A stretch of 23,496 nt of DNA from an uncultured Campylobacter sp. (GCF_905371695.1 NZ_CAJPMA010000017.1:1-23496); one strand, 5' to 3'; positions 14,015 to 21,567 are shown, counted from the stretch's first letter. Notes: a model not told the origin generated them from the sequence alone. Program-made: numbers and translations.

Positions 14015-14371
14015 ATGACAGCAAAATTACTAAAAAATAAAATTACTCTTAGAATTAAGAGAAAGAGAAGAATTAGAGCCAAAATTTCAGGCGTTGCCAA
14101 TTGCCCTAGAATTTCTATTTTTAAGTCTAATAGAACTATTTACGCGCAAGCTATCGACGACGTAACGGCTACTACTATTGCGGCTATCGACGGACGCAAA
14201 GTAGTCGTAAAAGCCAATAAAGAAGGCGCTGCGAAACTCGCTAAGGAATTTGCGGGCGCATTAAAAGCAAAAGGTATCGACTCGGCGGTATTTGATAGAA
14301 ACGGCTACTTGTATCACGGCGTTATCGCGGCGTTTGCGGACTCGCTACATGAAAACGGTATTAAACTATAA
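14015..14371 (+). CDS. rplR: 50S ribosomal protein L18
   Basis: 118 residues. Markers are KRKRRIRAKISGVANCPRIS (about 15-34), RISIFKSNRTIYAQAIDD and the C-terminal FDRNGYLYHGVIAAFADSLH. The basic N-terminal tail and the fold bind 5S rRNA together with L5. It lies 9 nt after rplF and 15 nt before rpsE. Confidence 0.96.
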   Translation: MTAKLLKNKITLRIKRKRRIRAKISGVANCPRISIFKSNRTIYAQAIDDVTATTIAAIDGRKVVVKANKEGAAKLAKEFAGALKAKGIDSAVFDRNGYLYHGVIAAFADSLHENGIKL

Positions 14372-14386
14372 CCCAAAGGAAAATCG

Positions 14387-14830
14387 ATGGAAAAATATAA
14401 CAAAGAAGAATTTGAAGAAGTAATCGTCGATATCGGTCGGGTTACGAAAGTTGTTAAAGGCGGACGCAGATTTAGATTCACGGCCCTAGTGGTAGTCGGC
14501 AACAAAAACGGCCTAGTGGGCTTTGGTTACGGTAAGGCAAAGGAAGTTCCAGACGCAATGAGAAAAGCCGTCGACGATGCTTTTAAAAACATTATCCACG
14601 TTAAACTAAAAGGCACTACGATACCGCACGACGTAGAGGTTAAATACAATGCGAGCCGCGTCTTGCTTCGTCCGGCTAGCGAAGGTACCGGCGTAATCGC
14701 GGGCGGCGGCGCTCGCCCTATTTTAGAGCTTGCCGGCATTAAGGACATCTTGACTAAATCGCTGGGCTCAAACAACTCGGCAAACGTTGTTCGCGCTACG
14801 ATTAAAGCGCTTAGTATGCTAAAAAGCTAA
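14387..14830 (+). CDS. rpsE: 30S ribosomal protein S5
   Basis: 147 residues, somewhat shorter than the E. coli form (about 167). It shows VDIGRVTKVVKGGRRFRFTA (about 14-33), GLVGFGYGKAKEVPDAMRKA and the C-terminal RPASEGTGVIAGGGARPILE. S5 shapes the mRNA entry site and influences decoding accuracy. The next gene is rplO after 14 nt; the rpmD (L30) gene that lies between them in E. coli is missing. Confidence 0.97.
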   Translation: MEKYNKEEFEEVIVDIGRVTKVVKGGRRFRFTALVVVGNKNGLVGFGYGKAKEVPDAMRKAVDDAFKNIIHVKLKGTTIPHDVEVKYNASRVLLRPASEGTGVIAGGGARPILELAGIKDILTKSLGSNNSANVVRATIKALSMLKS

Positions 14831-14844
14831 GAGAAAGGAATAAA

Positions 14845-15246
14845 ATGGCACTTGAAAATTTAACTCCGGCTTCTGGCTCGACGCGTAATATTAAAAGAAT
14901 CGGTCGCGGTCAAGGTAGCGGCAACGGAAAAACCGCAGGAAAAGGCAACAAAGGTCAAAGAGCGCGCAAAGGCTACAATGAAAAACGCGGATTTGAGGGC
15001 GGACAACAGCCTCTTCAAAGACGTCTTCCGAAAGTAGGCTTCGCTTCTAAATTCGTAAAGCCTTACGTAATCAACGTAGAGAAAATTTCGGCGGTAAAAG
15101 AGCTTAGCGAAATTACGCTAGAAACGATCGCTAGCGTTCATAAAATTTCAAAAAGCGTAACTAAGATTAAGCTTATCGGCGCTAGCGCGAAAAGCTTAGC
15201 GTCTAAGGTAAAAGACGAAAACGTTAGCGTTAGCGGACAAAAATAA
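14845..15246 (+). CDS. rplO: 50S ribosomal protein L15
   Basis: 133 residues. It carries the Gly/Arg-rich extension KRIGRGQGSGNGKTAGKGNK (about 18-37) then GQRARKGYNEKRGFEGGQQP and LQRRLPKVGF. L15 is an assembly protein reaching into the 23S rRNA core. The C-terminus has the usual SAKSLASKVKDENVSVSGQK. The stop shares a base with the secY start (TAATG). Confidence 0.96.
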   Translation: MALENLTPASGSTRNIKRIGRGQGSGNGKTAGKGNKGQRARKGYNEKRGFEGGQQPLQRRLPKVGFASKFVKPYVINVEKISAVKELSEITLETIASVHKISKSVTKIKLIGASAKSLASKVKDENVSVSGQK

Positions 15247-16508
15247 TGAATAAAGCATTGACCAACAAGATATTAATCACGTTGGCATTTTTGTTCGCAT
15301 ACAGGATACTGGCATACGTGCCGGTTCCTGGCGTTAATGTCGATGTGATCAAAGAATTCTTTAATTCAAACAGCGGCAACGCTTTGGGCTTATTTAATAT
15401 GTTTAGCGGCAACGCCGCCGAGCGTTTAAGCATTATATCCTTAGGCATTATGCCCTATATTACGGCTTCTATTATTATGGAGCTTCTAGCTGCGACTTTT
15501 CCGAATTTGGGTAAGATGAAAAAAGAGCGCGACGGTATGCAAAAATATATGCAGATTATCCGCTATGCTACGATCGTGATTACGATAGTTCAGGCTATCG
15601 GCGTTAGCATCGGGCTTCAAAGCCTAAGCGGCCGCGGCGGCGAGCAGGCTATAATGATAGATATGAACCTATTTATCGCTATATCGGCGGCTTCTATGTT
15701 GACCGGAACCATGCTTTTGATGTGGATCGGCGAGCAGATTACGCAGCGCGGTATCGGTAACGGCATTAGTCTTATTATTTTTGCCGGTATCGTAAGCGGC
15801 ATCCCGAACGCCATCGGCGGAACGATAAATTTGGTGAATACCAGCGAGATGAATTTCCTCGTAGTAATCGCTATTTTGCTTATTATTTTGGTGACTATCG
15901 GCGCTATCATTTTCGTCGAAATGGGCGAGAGGCGTATACCGATTTCGTATTCTCGTAAAGTGGTCATGCAAAATCAAAATAAGCGTATTATGAACTACAT
16001 CCCTATCAAGGTAAATTTAAGCGGCGTTATCCCGCCGATTTTCGCAAGCGCGATTTTGATGTTTCCGAGCACGATTTTGCAGGCGAGTACGAATAAATAT
16101 TTGCAAGCTATCAACGATTTTTTAAATCCGAGCGGCTATATGTTTAACTTTTTGACGTTCGTTTTTATTATATTCTTTGCGTTTTTCTACGCTTCGATAG
16201 TGTTTAATACGAAAGATATCAGCGAAAATTTAAAAAAGCAAGGCGGATTTATTCCGGGCGTCCGTCCCGGCGAAAGCACGGCCGGATATCTAAACGAAGT
16301 AGCGAGCAGACTAACTTTGGGCGGAGCGATTTATTTGGGATTAATCTCGACGCTTCCTTGGGTTTTGGTTAAAACGATGGGCGTTCCATTTTATTTTGGC
16401 GGTACGTCGGTGCTGATCGTCGTCTCAGTAGCGCTTGATACGATGCGAAGGATAGAGGCTCAAATTTATATGAATAAATATCAAACCCTAAGCGCAGTGG
16501 GCTTGTAA
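15246..16508 (+). CDS. secY: Protein translocase subunit SecY
   Basis: 420 residues with about ten membrane segments. The N-terminal YRILAYVPVPGVNVDVI (about 19-35) is the SecY RxxxxVPxPG signature, and GIGNGISLIIFAGIVSGIP (about 175-193) is the second. The long cytosolic loop IVFVEMGERRIPISYSRKVV-type sequence (about 220-240) and KKQGGFIPGVRPGESTAGYL (about 330-350) are the ribosome and SecA docking regions. With SecE and SecG it forms the inner-membrane channel for secreted and membrane proteins. It overlaps rplO and map by one base each. Confidence 0.98.
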   Translation: MNKALTNKILITLAFLFAYRILAYVPVPGVNVDVIKEFFNSNSGNALGLFNMFSGNAAERLSIISLGIMPYITASIIMELLAATFPNLGKMKKERDGMQKYMQIIRYATIVITIVQAIGVSIGLQSLSGRGGEQAIMIDMNLFIAISAASMLTGTMLLMWIGEQITQRGIGNGISLIIFAGIVSGIPNAIGGTINLVNTSEMNFLVVIAILLIILVTIGAIIFVEMGERRIPISYSRKVVMQNQNKRIMNYIPIKVNLSGVIPPIFASAILMFPSTILQASTNKYLQAINDFLNPSGYMFNFLTFVFIIFFAFFYASIVFNTKDISENLKKQGGFIPGVRPGESTAGYLNEVASRLTLGGAIYLGLISTLPWVLVKTMGVPFYFGGTSVLIVVSVALDTMRRIEAQIYMNKYQTLSAVGL

Positions 16509-17266
16509 TGGCTATCGAGCTTTTAAGGCCGGCTGAAATAGATAAGATGCGAGCGGCGAATAAAATCGTCGCTCAAACCCTAGACTACGTATCTACGATA
16601 ATAAAACCTGGAATTTCGCTTCTTGAAATAGATAAAATTTGCGAGGAGATGATCGTCTCCGCCGGAGCGAAACCGGCGTTTAAGGGGCTTTACGGCTTCC
16701 CGAATGCGGCGTGCATCAGCGTAAACGAGGTCGTGATACATGGGATTCCAAGCGCATACGTTCTAAAAGAGGGCGATATCGTAAGCGTAGATATAGGTTC
16801 GAATTTGGGCGGATATTTCGGCGATAGCGCCAGGACTTGGGGCGTGGGTAAAATTTCCCAAGAAGACGAGGATTTAATCGCGTGCAGCAAAGACGCATTA
16901 AATTTCGCGATAGATTTTATCAAAGCGGGTATGCATTTTAAAGAGGTATGCTATGCGCTTGAAAATTTTATCGTTAGACGCGGATACGTACCGCTTCGCG
17001 GATATTGCGGACACGGCATCGGTAAGCGTCCGCATTGCGAGCCTGAAATCCCGAACTATTTGGAGGGCATAAATCCCAAAGCCGGTCCGAAGATAAAAAA
17101 CGGAATGGCTTTTTGTATCGAGCCGATGATTTGTCGAAAGGACGGCACTCCCGTAGTCGCCGACGACAAATGGGCGGTAACTGCAAAAGACGGATTAAGA
17201 ACGAGCCATTATGAGCATTGTTTGGCGGTTATTAACGGCAAGGCTGAAATTTTAAGCCGGGCTTAA
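16508..17266 (+). CDS. map: Methionine aminopeptidase, type I
   Basis: 252 residues, the length of bacterial type I enzymes. It removes the initiator Met from nascent proteins. The five metal ligands are in place: D95 (VSVDIGS), D106 (YFGDSAR), H169 (GYCGHGIG), E205 (FCIEPMI) and E236 (SHYEHCLAV). The ATG shares one base with the secY stop, so translation is probably coupled. In E. coli adk follows secY and map lies elsewhere; here map follows secY directly. infA is 20 nt downstream. Confidence 0.97.
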   Translation: MAIELLRPAEIDKMRAANKIVAQTLDYVSTIIKPGISLLEIDKICEEMIVSAGAKPAFKGLYGFPNAACISVNEVVIHGIPSAYVLKEGDIVSVDIGSNLGGYFGDSARTWGVGKISQEDEDLIACSKDALNFAIDFIKAGMHFKEVCYALENFIVRRGYVPLRGYCGHGIGKRPHCEPEIPNYLEGINPKAGPKIKNGMAFCIEPMICRKDGTPVVADDKWAVTAKDGLRTSHYEHCLAVINGKAEILSRA

Positions 17267-17286
17267 ATTTTATAGAAAGGAAATAA

Positions 17287-17505
17287 GTGGCAAAAGACGA
17301 CGTCATAGAGATCGACGGCAACGTTATCGAAGCGCTACCTAACGCGACGTTTAAAGTCGAGCTTGATAACAAGCACGTAATTTTATGTCATATTGCGGGT
17401 AAAATGCGTATGCACTATATTAAAATTATGCCAGGCGACCGCGTTAAAGTAGAGCTTACCCCATACAGCCTCGATAAAGGCCGCATAACATATCGTTATA
17501 AATAG
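17287..17505 (+). CDS. infA: Translation initiation factor IF-1
   Basis: 72 residues, exactly the family length, one S1/OB domain. Markers are DDVIEIDGNVIEALPNATFK (about 4-23), GKMRMHYIKIMPGDRVKVEL (about 38-57) and the ending RITYRYK. IF-1 occupies the 30S A site during initiation. The start is GTG at 17287 with AAAGGAAA at 17276-17283. A 215-bp gap with terminator-like and promoter-like elements follows, so it may be the last gene of its transcript. Confidence 0.97.
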   Translation: MAKDDVIEIDGNVIEALPNATFKVELDNKHVILCHIAGKMRMHYIKIMPGDRVKVELTPYSLDKGRITYRYK

Positions 17506-17530
17506 TCGAAATTTAGGTTGCGTCGGAAGC

Positions 17531-17549
17531 GCTAATTTTTAGCCTTTTT
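17531..17549 (+). terminator. Weak intrinsic terminator after infA
   Basis: GCTAA (17531-17535) pairs with TTAGC (17539-17543) over a 3-nt loop and is followed after one C by five T residues. The stem is only 5 bp, so termination may be partial; it lies 26 nt after the infA stop. Confidence 0.4.
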
Positions 17550-17573
17550 ACCGATGCTAAGAAATTTTAAAGC

Positions 17574-17592
17574 CGGATTTTAGTAAAATCTG
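17574..17592 (+). promoter_or_regulatory. Palindrome containing a possible -10 box, upstream of rpmJ
   Basis: GATTTTA-G-TAAAATC (17576-17590) is a 7-bp perfect inverted repeat, extended by a G·T and a C-G pair. Its right half contains TAAAAT (17584-17589), a good Campylobacter -10. There is no TTGACA upstream. If used, transcription would start near 17596 and give an rpmJ leader of about 125 nt. Confidence 0.45.
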
Positions 17593-17620
17593 CGTTTTGC
17601 AATTAAGCTGTGTGAAGAAT

Positions 17621-17715
17621 TATTTTCAAAGTCTCCCACTTATTTTGAAAATAGTTGGTTTAAAAATCTCTTTAAACCTGATGCGGCGCCTAAAAAGTGG
17701 AATAAATTTTAGGAG
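17621..17715 (+). promoter_or_regulatory. Structured leader of the alpha operon, candidate pseudoknot
   Basis: Stem 1 pairs TATTTTCAAA (17621-17630) with TTTGAAAATA (17644-17653), 10 bp with a 13-nt loop. Stem 2 pairs GGTTTAAA (17657-17664) with TTTAAACC (17671-17678), 8 bp with a 6-nt loop. CCACTT in the loop of stem 1 (17636-17641) is complementary to AAGTGG (17695-17700), just before the rpmJ ribosome-binding site AGGAG (17711-17715), so a pseudoknot enclosing stem 2 is possible. In E. coli the alpha operon leader forms a pseudoknot bound by S4. Function here is inferred. Confidence 0.5.
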
Positions 17716-17720
17716 TTACA

Positions 17721-17834
17721 ATGAAAGTTCGTCCTTCCGTAAAGAAGATGTGCGACAAATGCAAAATTGTCAAACGAAGCGGTATCGTACGCGTTATCTG
17801 CGAAAATCCAAAACATAAGCAAAGACAAGGATAA
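17721..17834 (+). CDS. rpmJ: 50S ribosomal protein L36, zinc type
   Basis: 37 residues, translated directly: MKVRPSVKKMCDKCKIVKRS then GIVRVICENPKHKQRQG. The zinc ligands C11, C14, C27 and H32 are all present, so this is the C+ form. L36 is a late 50S component near helices 42 and 97 of 23S rRNA. The ATG has AGGAG 5 nt upstream. It opens the alpha part of the cluster, 3 nt before rpsM, after a highly structured 215-bp gap. Confidence 0.96.
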   Translation: MKVRPSVKKMCDKCKIVKRSGIVRVICENPKHKQRQG

Positions 17835-17837
17835 GGC

Positions 17838-18206
17838 ATGGCACGTATAGCAGGTGTAGATTTACCTAACAAAAAAAGAATCGAATACGGTTTGACCTAT
17901 ATTTACGGTATAGGTCTTTATAAATCTCGTCAAATTTTGGACGCGGTTAAAATTTCGTACGACAAACGCGTATACGAGCTAAGCGAAGACGAGGCTGCGG
18001 CTATTCGTAAAGAAATTCAAGAGCATCATATCGTCGAGGGCGATTTAAGAAAACAAGTCGCTATGGATATAAAAGCTCTTATGGACTTGGGCAGCTATCG
18101 CGGCCTGCGTCATAGAAAAGGCCTTCCGGTACGCGGTCAAAAAACTAAGACAAACGCTAGAACCCGCAAGGGTAAGCGCAAAACCGTCGGCGCAGCGACT
18201 AAGTAA
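17838..18206 (+). CDS. rpsM: 30S ribosomal protein S13
   Basis: 122 residues. It begins MARIAGVDLPNKKRIEYGLT and includes YIYGIGLYKSRQIL (about 22-35), then SYRGLRHRKGLPVRGQKTKT (about 89-108) and a basic tail that reaches the P-site tRNA. S13 contacts S19 and 23S rRNA through the intersubunit bridge of the 30S head. It is 3 nt after rpmJ and 10 nt before rpsK. Confidence 0.97.
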   Translation: MARIAGVDLPNKKRIEYGLTYIYGIGLYKSRQILDAVKISYDKRVYELSEDEAAAIRKEIQEHHIVEGDLRKQVAMDIKALMDLGSYRGLRHRKGLPVRGQKTKTNARTRKGKRKTVGAATK

Positions 18207-18216
18207 AGGATAGCAA

Positions 18217-18609
18217 ATGGCAAAAAGAAAAGTAGTTAAGAAAAAAATAGTTAGAAAAAGCATAGCCAAAGGTATCGTTTATATTAGCGCATCGTTTAAT
18301 AATACGATGGTGACCGTTACCGACGAAATGGGTAACGCGATCGCATGGAGTAGCGCGGGCGGCCTAGGCTTCAAAGGTAGCAAAAAATCGACTCCGTATG
18401 CGGCTCAGCAAGCCGTTGAGGATGCTTTAAATAAGGCGAAAGAGCACGGTATTAAAGAAGTAGGCATTAAGGTACAAGGTCCGGGTAGCGGTCGCGAAAC
18501 CGCCGTTAAGAGCGTGGGCGCGGTAGAGGGTATAAAAGTAACGTTTTTAAAGGATATAACCCCGCTAGCGCATAATGGTTGCAGACCGCCGAAACGCCGC
18601 CGCGTGTAA
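18217..18609 (+). CDS. rpsK: 30S ribosomal protein S11
   Basis: 130 residues. The family pattern is clear: GIVYISASFNNTMVTVTDEM (about 19-38), WSSAGGLGFKGSKKSTPYAA (about 45-64), KVQGPGSGRETAVKSV and the C-terminal DITPLAHNGCRPPKRRRV. S11 lies on the 30S platform near the Shine-Dalgarno helix. A very basic N-terminal stretch precedes the fold. It is 21 nt before rpsD. Confidence 0.97.
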   Translation: MAKRKVVKKKIVRKSIAKGIVYISASFNNTMVTVTDEMGNAIAWSSAGGLGFKGSKKSTPYAAQQAVEDALNKAKEHGIKEVGIKVQGPGSGRETAVKSVGAVEGIKVTFLKDITPLAHNGCRPPKRRRV

Positions 18610-18630
18610 TAAAAATTTAGGAGAATTATT

Positions 18631-19257
18631 ATGGCTAGATATACAGGACCCGTTGAAAAATTAGAAAGACGTTTAGGCGTTTCTCTTGCGCTTAAAGGCG
18701 AGAGAAGGCTTGCCGGCAAGAGTGCATTAGATAAGCGCCCTTACGCTCCGGGCCAACACGGACAAAGAAGGAGTAAAATTAGCGAATACGGTTTACAGCT
18801 TCGCGAAAAACAAAAAGCTAAATTTATGTACGGTATTAGCGAGAAGCAATTCCGCCGCTTATTCCAAGAGGCCGCTCGCCGCGAGGGAAACACCGGCGCG
18901 CTTTTGGTGCAGCTTTTGGAGCAAAGGCTGGATAACGTAGTTTACAGAATGGGTTTTGCGACGACTCGCCGCTTTGCTCGTCAGCTGGTTACTCACGGAC
19001 ATATTTTGGTAAACGGTAAGCGAGTGGATATCCCTTCTTATCGCGTAGAGCCGGGCGCAAAAGTCGAAGTTATCGAAAAATCTAAAAACAACCCGCAAAT
19101 CGTTCGCGCGATCGATCTAACGGCACAAACCGGAATCGTAGGCTGGGTAGATGTTGAAAAAGATAAAAAATTCGGTATTTTCACAAGAAATCCAGAAAGA
19201 GAAGAGGTTATCATTCCTATCGAGGAAAGATTTATAGTCGAGCTTTACTCGAAATAA
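18631..19257 (+). CDS. rpsD: 30S ribosomal protein S4
   Basis: 208 residues, the zinc-free form: the N-terminal region MARYTGPVEKLERRLGVSLA lacks the Cys cluster. It has SALDKRPYAPGQHGQRRSKI (about 32-50), QRLDNVVYRMGFATTRRFAR (about 92-111) and the S4 RNA-binding domain LVTHGHILVNGKRVDIPSYR (about 113-132). S4 nucleates 30S assembly and in E. coli represses the alpha operon by binding a leader pseudoknot; a candidate pseudoknot lies upstream of rpmJ here. It is 14 nt before rpoA. Confidence 0.98.
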   Translation: MARYTGPVEKLERRLGVSLALKGERRLAGKSALDKRPYAPGQHGQRRSKISEYGLQLREKQKAKFMYGISEKQFRRLFQEAARREGNTGALLVQLLEQRLDNVVYRMGFATTRRFARQLVTHGHILVNGKRVDIPSYRVEPGAKVEVIEKSKNNPQIVRAIDLTAQTGIVGWVDVEKDKKFGIFTRNPEREEVIIPIEERFIVELYSK

Positions 19258-19271
19258 TAGAAGGTGTAATG

Positions 19272-20282
19272 ATGAGAAAAATTACTACATCAGCTTATAT
19301 GCCGACTGAAATTCAAGTAGAGAGCGTTAGCGAGAATGTAGCTAAAATTACCGCATATCCGTTTGAAACGGGCTATGCGGTAACGCTAGCGCACCCGCTT
19401 CGTCGACTTCTTTATACTAGTACCGTAGGATTTGCTCCGATCGGGGTTAAGATAAAAGGCGTTAGTCACGAATTTGATAGTATGCGCGGCATGCTTGAAG
19501 ACGTCGCGTTTTTTATCATAAATTTAAAGAAAATTCGTTTCAAGCTCAAAAACGATAGCGAACGCGAAGTTATCGAATATAACTTCAAAGGACCGAAAGA
19601 GATAACCGGCGCGGATCTTAACAATGACGTAGTAGAGATCTTAAATCCGGATGCTTATTTGGCTACGATAAACGAAGACGCGGAGTTAAATTTTAGCGTT
19701 ATTATCCAAAAGGGTATCGGCTACGTTCCTAGCGAAGAGATCAGGGGCGAAATAGAAGACGATTATATCGTATTAGATGCATTCTTTACGCCTATTAAAA
19801 GAGCGGTGTACGATATCGAAAACGTTTTGGTAGAAGATAATCCGGACTTTGAAAAAATCGTATTTACGGTAACTACCGACGGGCAAGTCGGACCGATTGA
19901 GGCTTTTAAACACGCTATCGAGGCGATGTATCAGCAGATGTCGGTATTTAAGGGCGTCTTAAACATCGACGTAAATGCGCCTATGGCTAGCGTTAGCGGT
20001 TCGGGCGAGCATTTAAAGCTGCTTTCTAGCGTGGAAGAGCTAAATTTAAGCGCTAGAAGTTCCAATTGCCTAGATAAAGCCGAGATTAGGTTTATCGGGG
20101 AGCTTGCGTTAATGGATGAAAACGAGCTAAAAGAGCTTAAAAATTTGGGCAAAAAGTCCCTTGAAGAGATAAAAGCCGTTATGCAGGAAATAGGCTACCC
20201 TATCGGTGCGGATATGCCAAAAGATACGCGCGAGCAGCTCAAAAAGAAGATCGCCGAGCTAAAATCTCAAATGGGCGCATAA
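19272..20282 (+). CDS. rpoA: DNA-directed RNA polymerase subunit alpha
   Basis: 336 residues from ATG 19272; a second ATG at 19269 would add one Met, but AAGG at 19261-19264 is better spaced for 19272. The N-terminal dimerisation domain carries GYAVTLAHPLRRLLYTSTVG (about 35-54) and HEFDSMRGMLEDV. The C-terminal domain has LSARSSNCLDKAEIRFIGEL (about 258-277), with R262 matching the UP-element-binding Arg265 of E. coli, and LKNLGKKSLEEIK. Alpha starts polymerase assembly and contacts activators. It follows rpsD and precedes rplQ, the standard order. Confidence 0.98.
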   Translation: MRKITTSAYMPTEIQVESVSENVAKITAYPFETGYAVTLAHPLRRLLYTSTVGFAPIGVKIKGVSHEFDSMRGMLEDVAFFIINLKKIRFKLKNDSEREVIEYNFKGPKEITGADLNNDVVEILNPDAYLATINEDAELNFSVIIQKGIGYVPSEEIRGEIEDDYIVLDAFFTPIKRAVYDIENVLVEDNPDFEKIVFTVTTDGQVGPIEAFKHAIEAMYQQMSVFKGVLNIDVNAPMASVSGSGEHLKLLSSVEELNLSARSSNCLDKAEIRFIGELALMDENELKELKNLGKKSLEEIKAVMQEIGYPIGADMPKDTREQLKKKIAELKSQMGA

Positions 20283-20301
20283 TAATAAAAAGGAAAAACA
20301 A

Positions 20302-20658
20302 ATGAGACACAGACATGGATATAGAAAGCTTGGCAGGACTTCGTCTCATCGCTCTGCTTTGCTTAAAAATTTAGCAATCGCTATCATTAAAAGCGAAAAA
20401 ATCGAAACGACTTTGCCGAAGGCAAAGGAGCTTAGAAGCTATGTCGAAAAACTAATAACAAGAGCGCGCAAGGGTGATAGTAACGCTCACAGAGCGGTAT
20501 TTGCAAGCTTACAAGATAAAGAAACGACAAATAAACTCGTAGTTGAAATAGCTCCGAAATTTAAAGAAAGAAACGGCGGATACACTCGTATTGTAAAAAC
20601 TCGCGTTCGCCGAGGCGATGCAGCCGAGATGGCTTACATCGAGCTAGTAGCTGAGTAA
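20302..20658 (+). CDS. rplQ: 50S ribosomal protein L17
   Basis: 118 residues. It begins MRHRHGYRKLGRTSSHRSAL and contains IKSEKIETTLPKAKELRSYV (about 31-50) and the C-terminal GGYTRIVKTRVRRGDAAEMA. L17 sits near the tunnel exit next to L22 and L32. It is the last gene of the cluster, 19 nt after rpoA, and a hairpin terminator begins 4 nt after its stop. Confidence 0.97.
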   Translation: MRHRHGYRKLGRTSSHRSALLKNLAIAIIKSEKIETTLPKAKELRSYVEKLITRARKGDSNAHRAVFASLQDKETTNKLVVEIAPKFKERNGGYTRIVKTRVRRGDAAEMAYIELVAE

Positions 20659-20662
20659 AATC

Positions 20663-20687
20663 AAGAGGGCTTCGGCTCTCTTTGCTT
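20663..20687 (+). terminator. Terminator of the ribosomal protein cluster
   Basis: AAGAGGGC (20663-20670) pairs with GCTCTCTT (20675-20682) through a stable TTCG tetraloop, with one G·T wobble. The stem ends in a T-rich run (CTCTTTGCTTC). It starts 4 nt after the rplQ stop and closes the long operon. Confidence 0.78.
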
Positions 20688-21259
20688 CAAAATTCCTAAA
20701 CTCTTCCTTGCCGCCTATCTAAAATTTTACCGCATTTGATCTTTGTGGCTCGCAAAAGCCGTTGATATCGTTTATAAACAGTTCCGAATCTCGCCCAAGA
20801 AATTAGCTATGTAGTCCCAAAGTCTAACGCCAAATGAACAACCAAAATCAAACTATCTAGCAAGGAGGCCGAGATTAAGGTTGGGCATTTAGCTCGCCGC
20901 AGATAGATCCTCATAGCCGTAAAACTAAACCGGCACATTAGATAAATCTTTGATATCACGGCTAAGCCTTTGCTGCGCCTAAGAAAACAAGCTTGGCGCC
21001 AAAGTGCGGCAAAAGCCGTTAAATTCATTTGCTAGACGCTAGCCGTCGCTAGCGCCGAGTAGCTGGAGTTTAAATCAAAATTTACTGCAAACGCAAGCGA
21101 AACTGCAAAATTTATGCCGCCCGTCACGGCGCGACGCTATATAAGCTACGTTAGCAAAAGCCTAAAATATCGCAGCTTTCGCCGTAAGCTTGCCTTATGT
21201 TCCATGTGCGGGTACAAATGCCCTTAATCGAGCTTAATCCGCAATTTCTTATTTTTGTG
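20688..21259. other. Intergenic region with no recognised gene
   Basis: Nearly 600 bp between the rplQ terminator and the NFU gene promoter. No convincing gene is seen on either strand; a 73-codon minus-strand open frame (20807-21028) has no ribosome-binding site and no family features. A 12-bp direct repeat GCAAAAGCCGTT occurs at 20752-20763 and 21009-21020, TTGATATC occurs at 20762-20769 and 20950-20957, and GTTTATAAAC near 20770 is a palindrome. It could hide a small RNA or decayed DNA. Confidence 0.5.
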
Positions 21260-21265
21260 TATAAT
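21260..21265 (+). promoter_or_regulatory. -10 box of the NFU-murE operon promoter
   Basis: TATAAT preceded by TGTG forms an extended -10 element, with a T-rich stretch (TTTCTTATTTTTG) in place of a -35, the usual Campylobacter sigma-70 layout. Transcription would start near 21272, about 20 nt before the NFU gene ATG. Confidence 0.7.
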
Positions 21266-21291
21266 TACCCGAAATTTTATAAAGGCGAAAA

Positions 21292-21567
21292 ATGATTCCA
21301 TTTACGGACGCAGAACTTTTAAAACCCGTCACGGCAAGTCTGGAAAAGGTCCGCCCGATGCTGCAAAACGACGGCGGAGATATGGCGCTTCTAGGTATTA
21401 AAAACGGTAAAATTTACGTCCAGCTCACGGGACATTGCCACGGCTGCGCGGCGAGCACGACTACGCTAAAATACGGGCTTGAACGCCAAATTCGAGCAGA
21501 CATTCATCCCGAGCTTGAAATCGTCAATATTCCCGTCGGCGAAGAGGTAAACTTTGATAAATTATAA
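21292..21567 (+). CDS. NFU-domain iron-sulfur cluster scaffold/carrier protein
   Basis: 91 residues, a stand-alone NifU C-terminal (NFU) domain. It contains VRPMLQNDGGDMALLGI (about 20-36) and the cluster-binding CHGC (C49-C52) in TGHCHGCAAST. Such proteins hold a bridging 4Fe-4S cluster between two monomers and pass it to target enzymes in the cytosol. The start ATG has AAAGG at 21281-21285. The 3' end overlaps the next gene by 14 nt. I recall the same order NFU, unknown protein, murE in C. jejuni, which suggests a stable operon. Confidence 0.93.
   Translation: MIPFTDAELLKPVTASLEKVRPMLQNDGGDMALLGIKNGKIYVQLTGHCHGCAASTTTLKYGLERQIRADIHPELEIVNIPVGEEVNFDKL

Noticed and set aside
20862..20868. 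Perfect Shine-Dalgarno-like AAGGAGG in the spacer after rplQ
   Set aside because: No ATG, GTG or TTG at a suitable distance, and the frames behind it close quickly.
20807..21028. 73-codon minus-strand open frame after rplQ
   Set aside because: No ribosome-binding site upstream of its ATG, no recognisable domain, and isolated in a non-coding region.
21035..21056. Repeated CGCTAGC and CGCTAGCG segments in the spacer before the NFU gene
   Set aside because: Short self-complementary words in a GC/AT-biased genome; no further structure around them.
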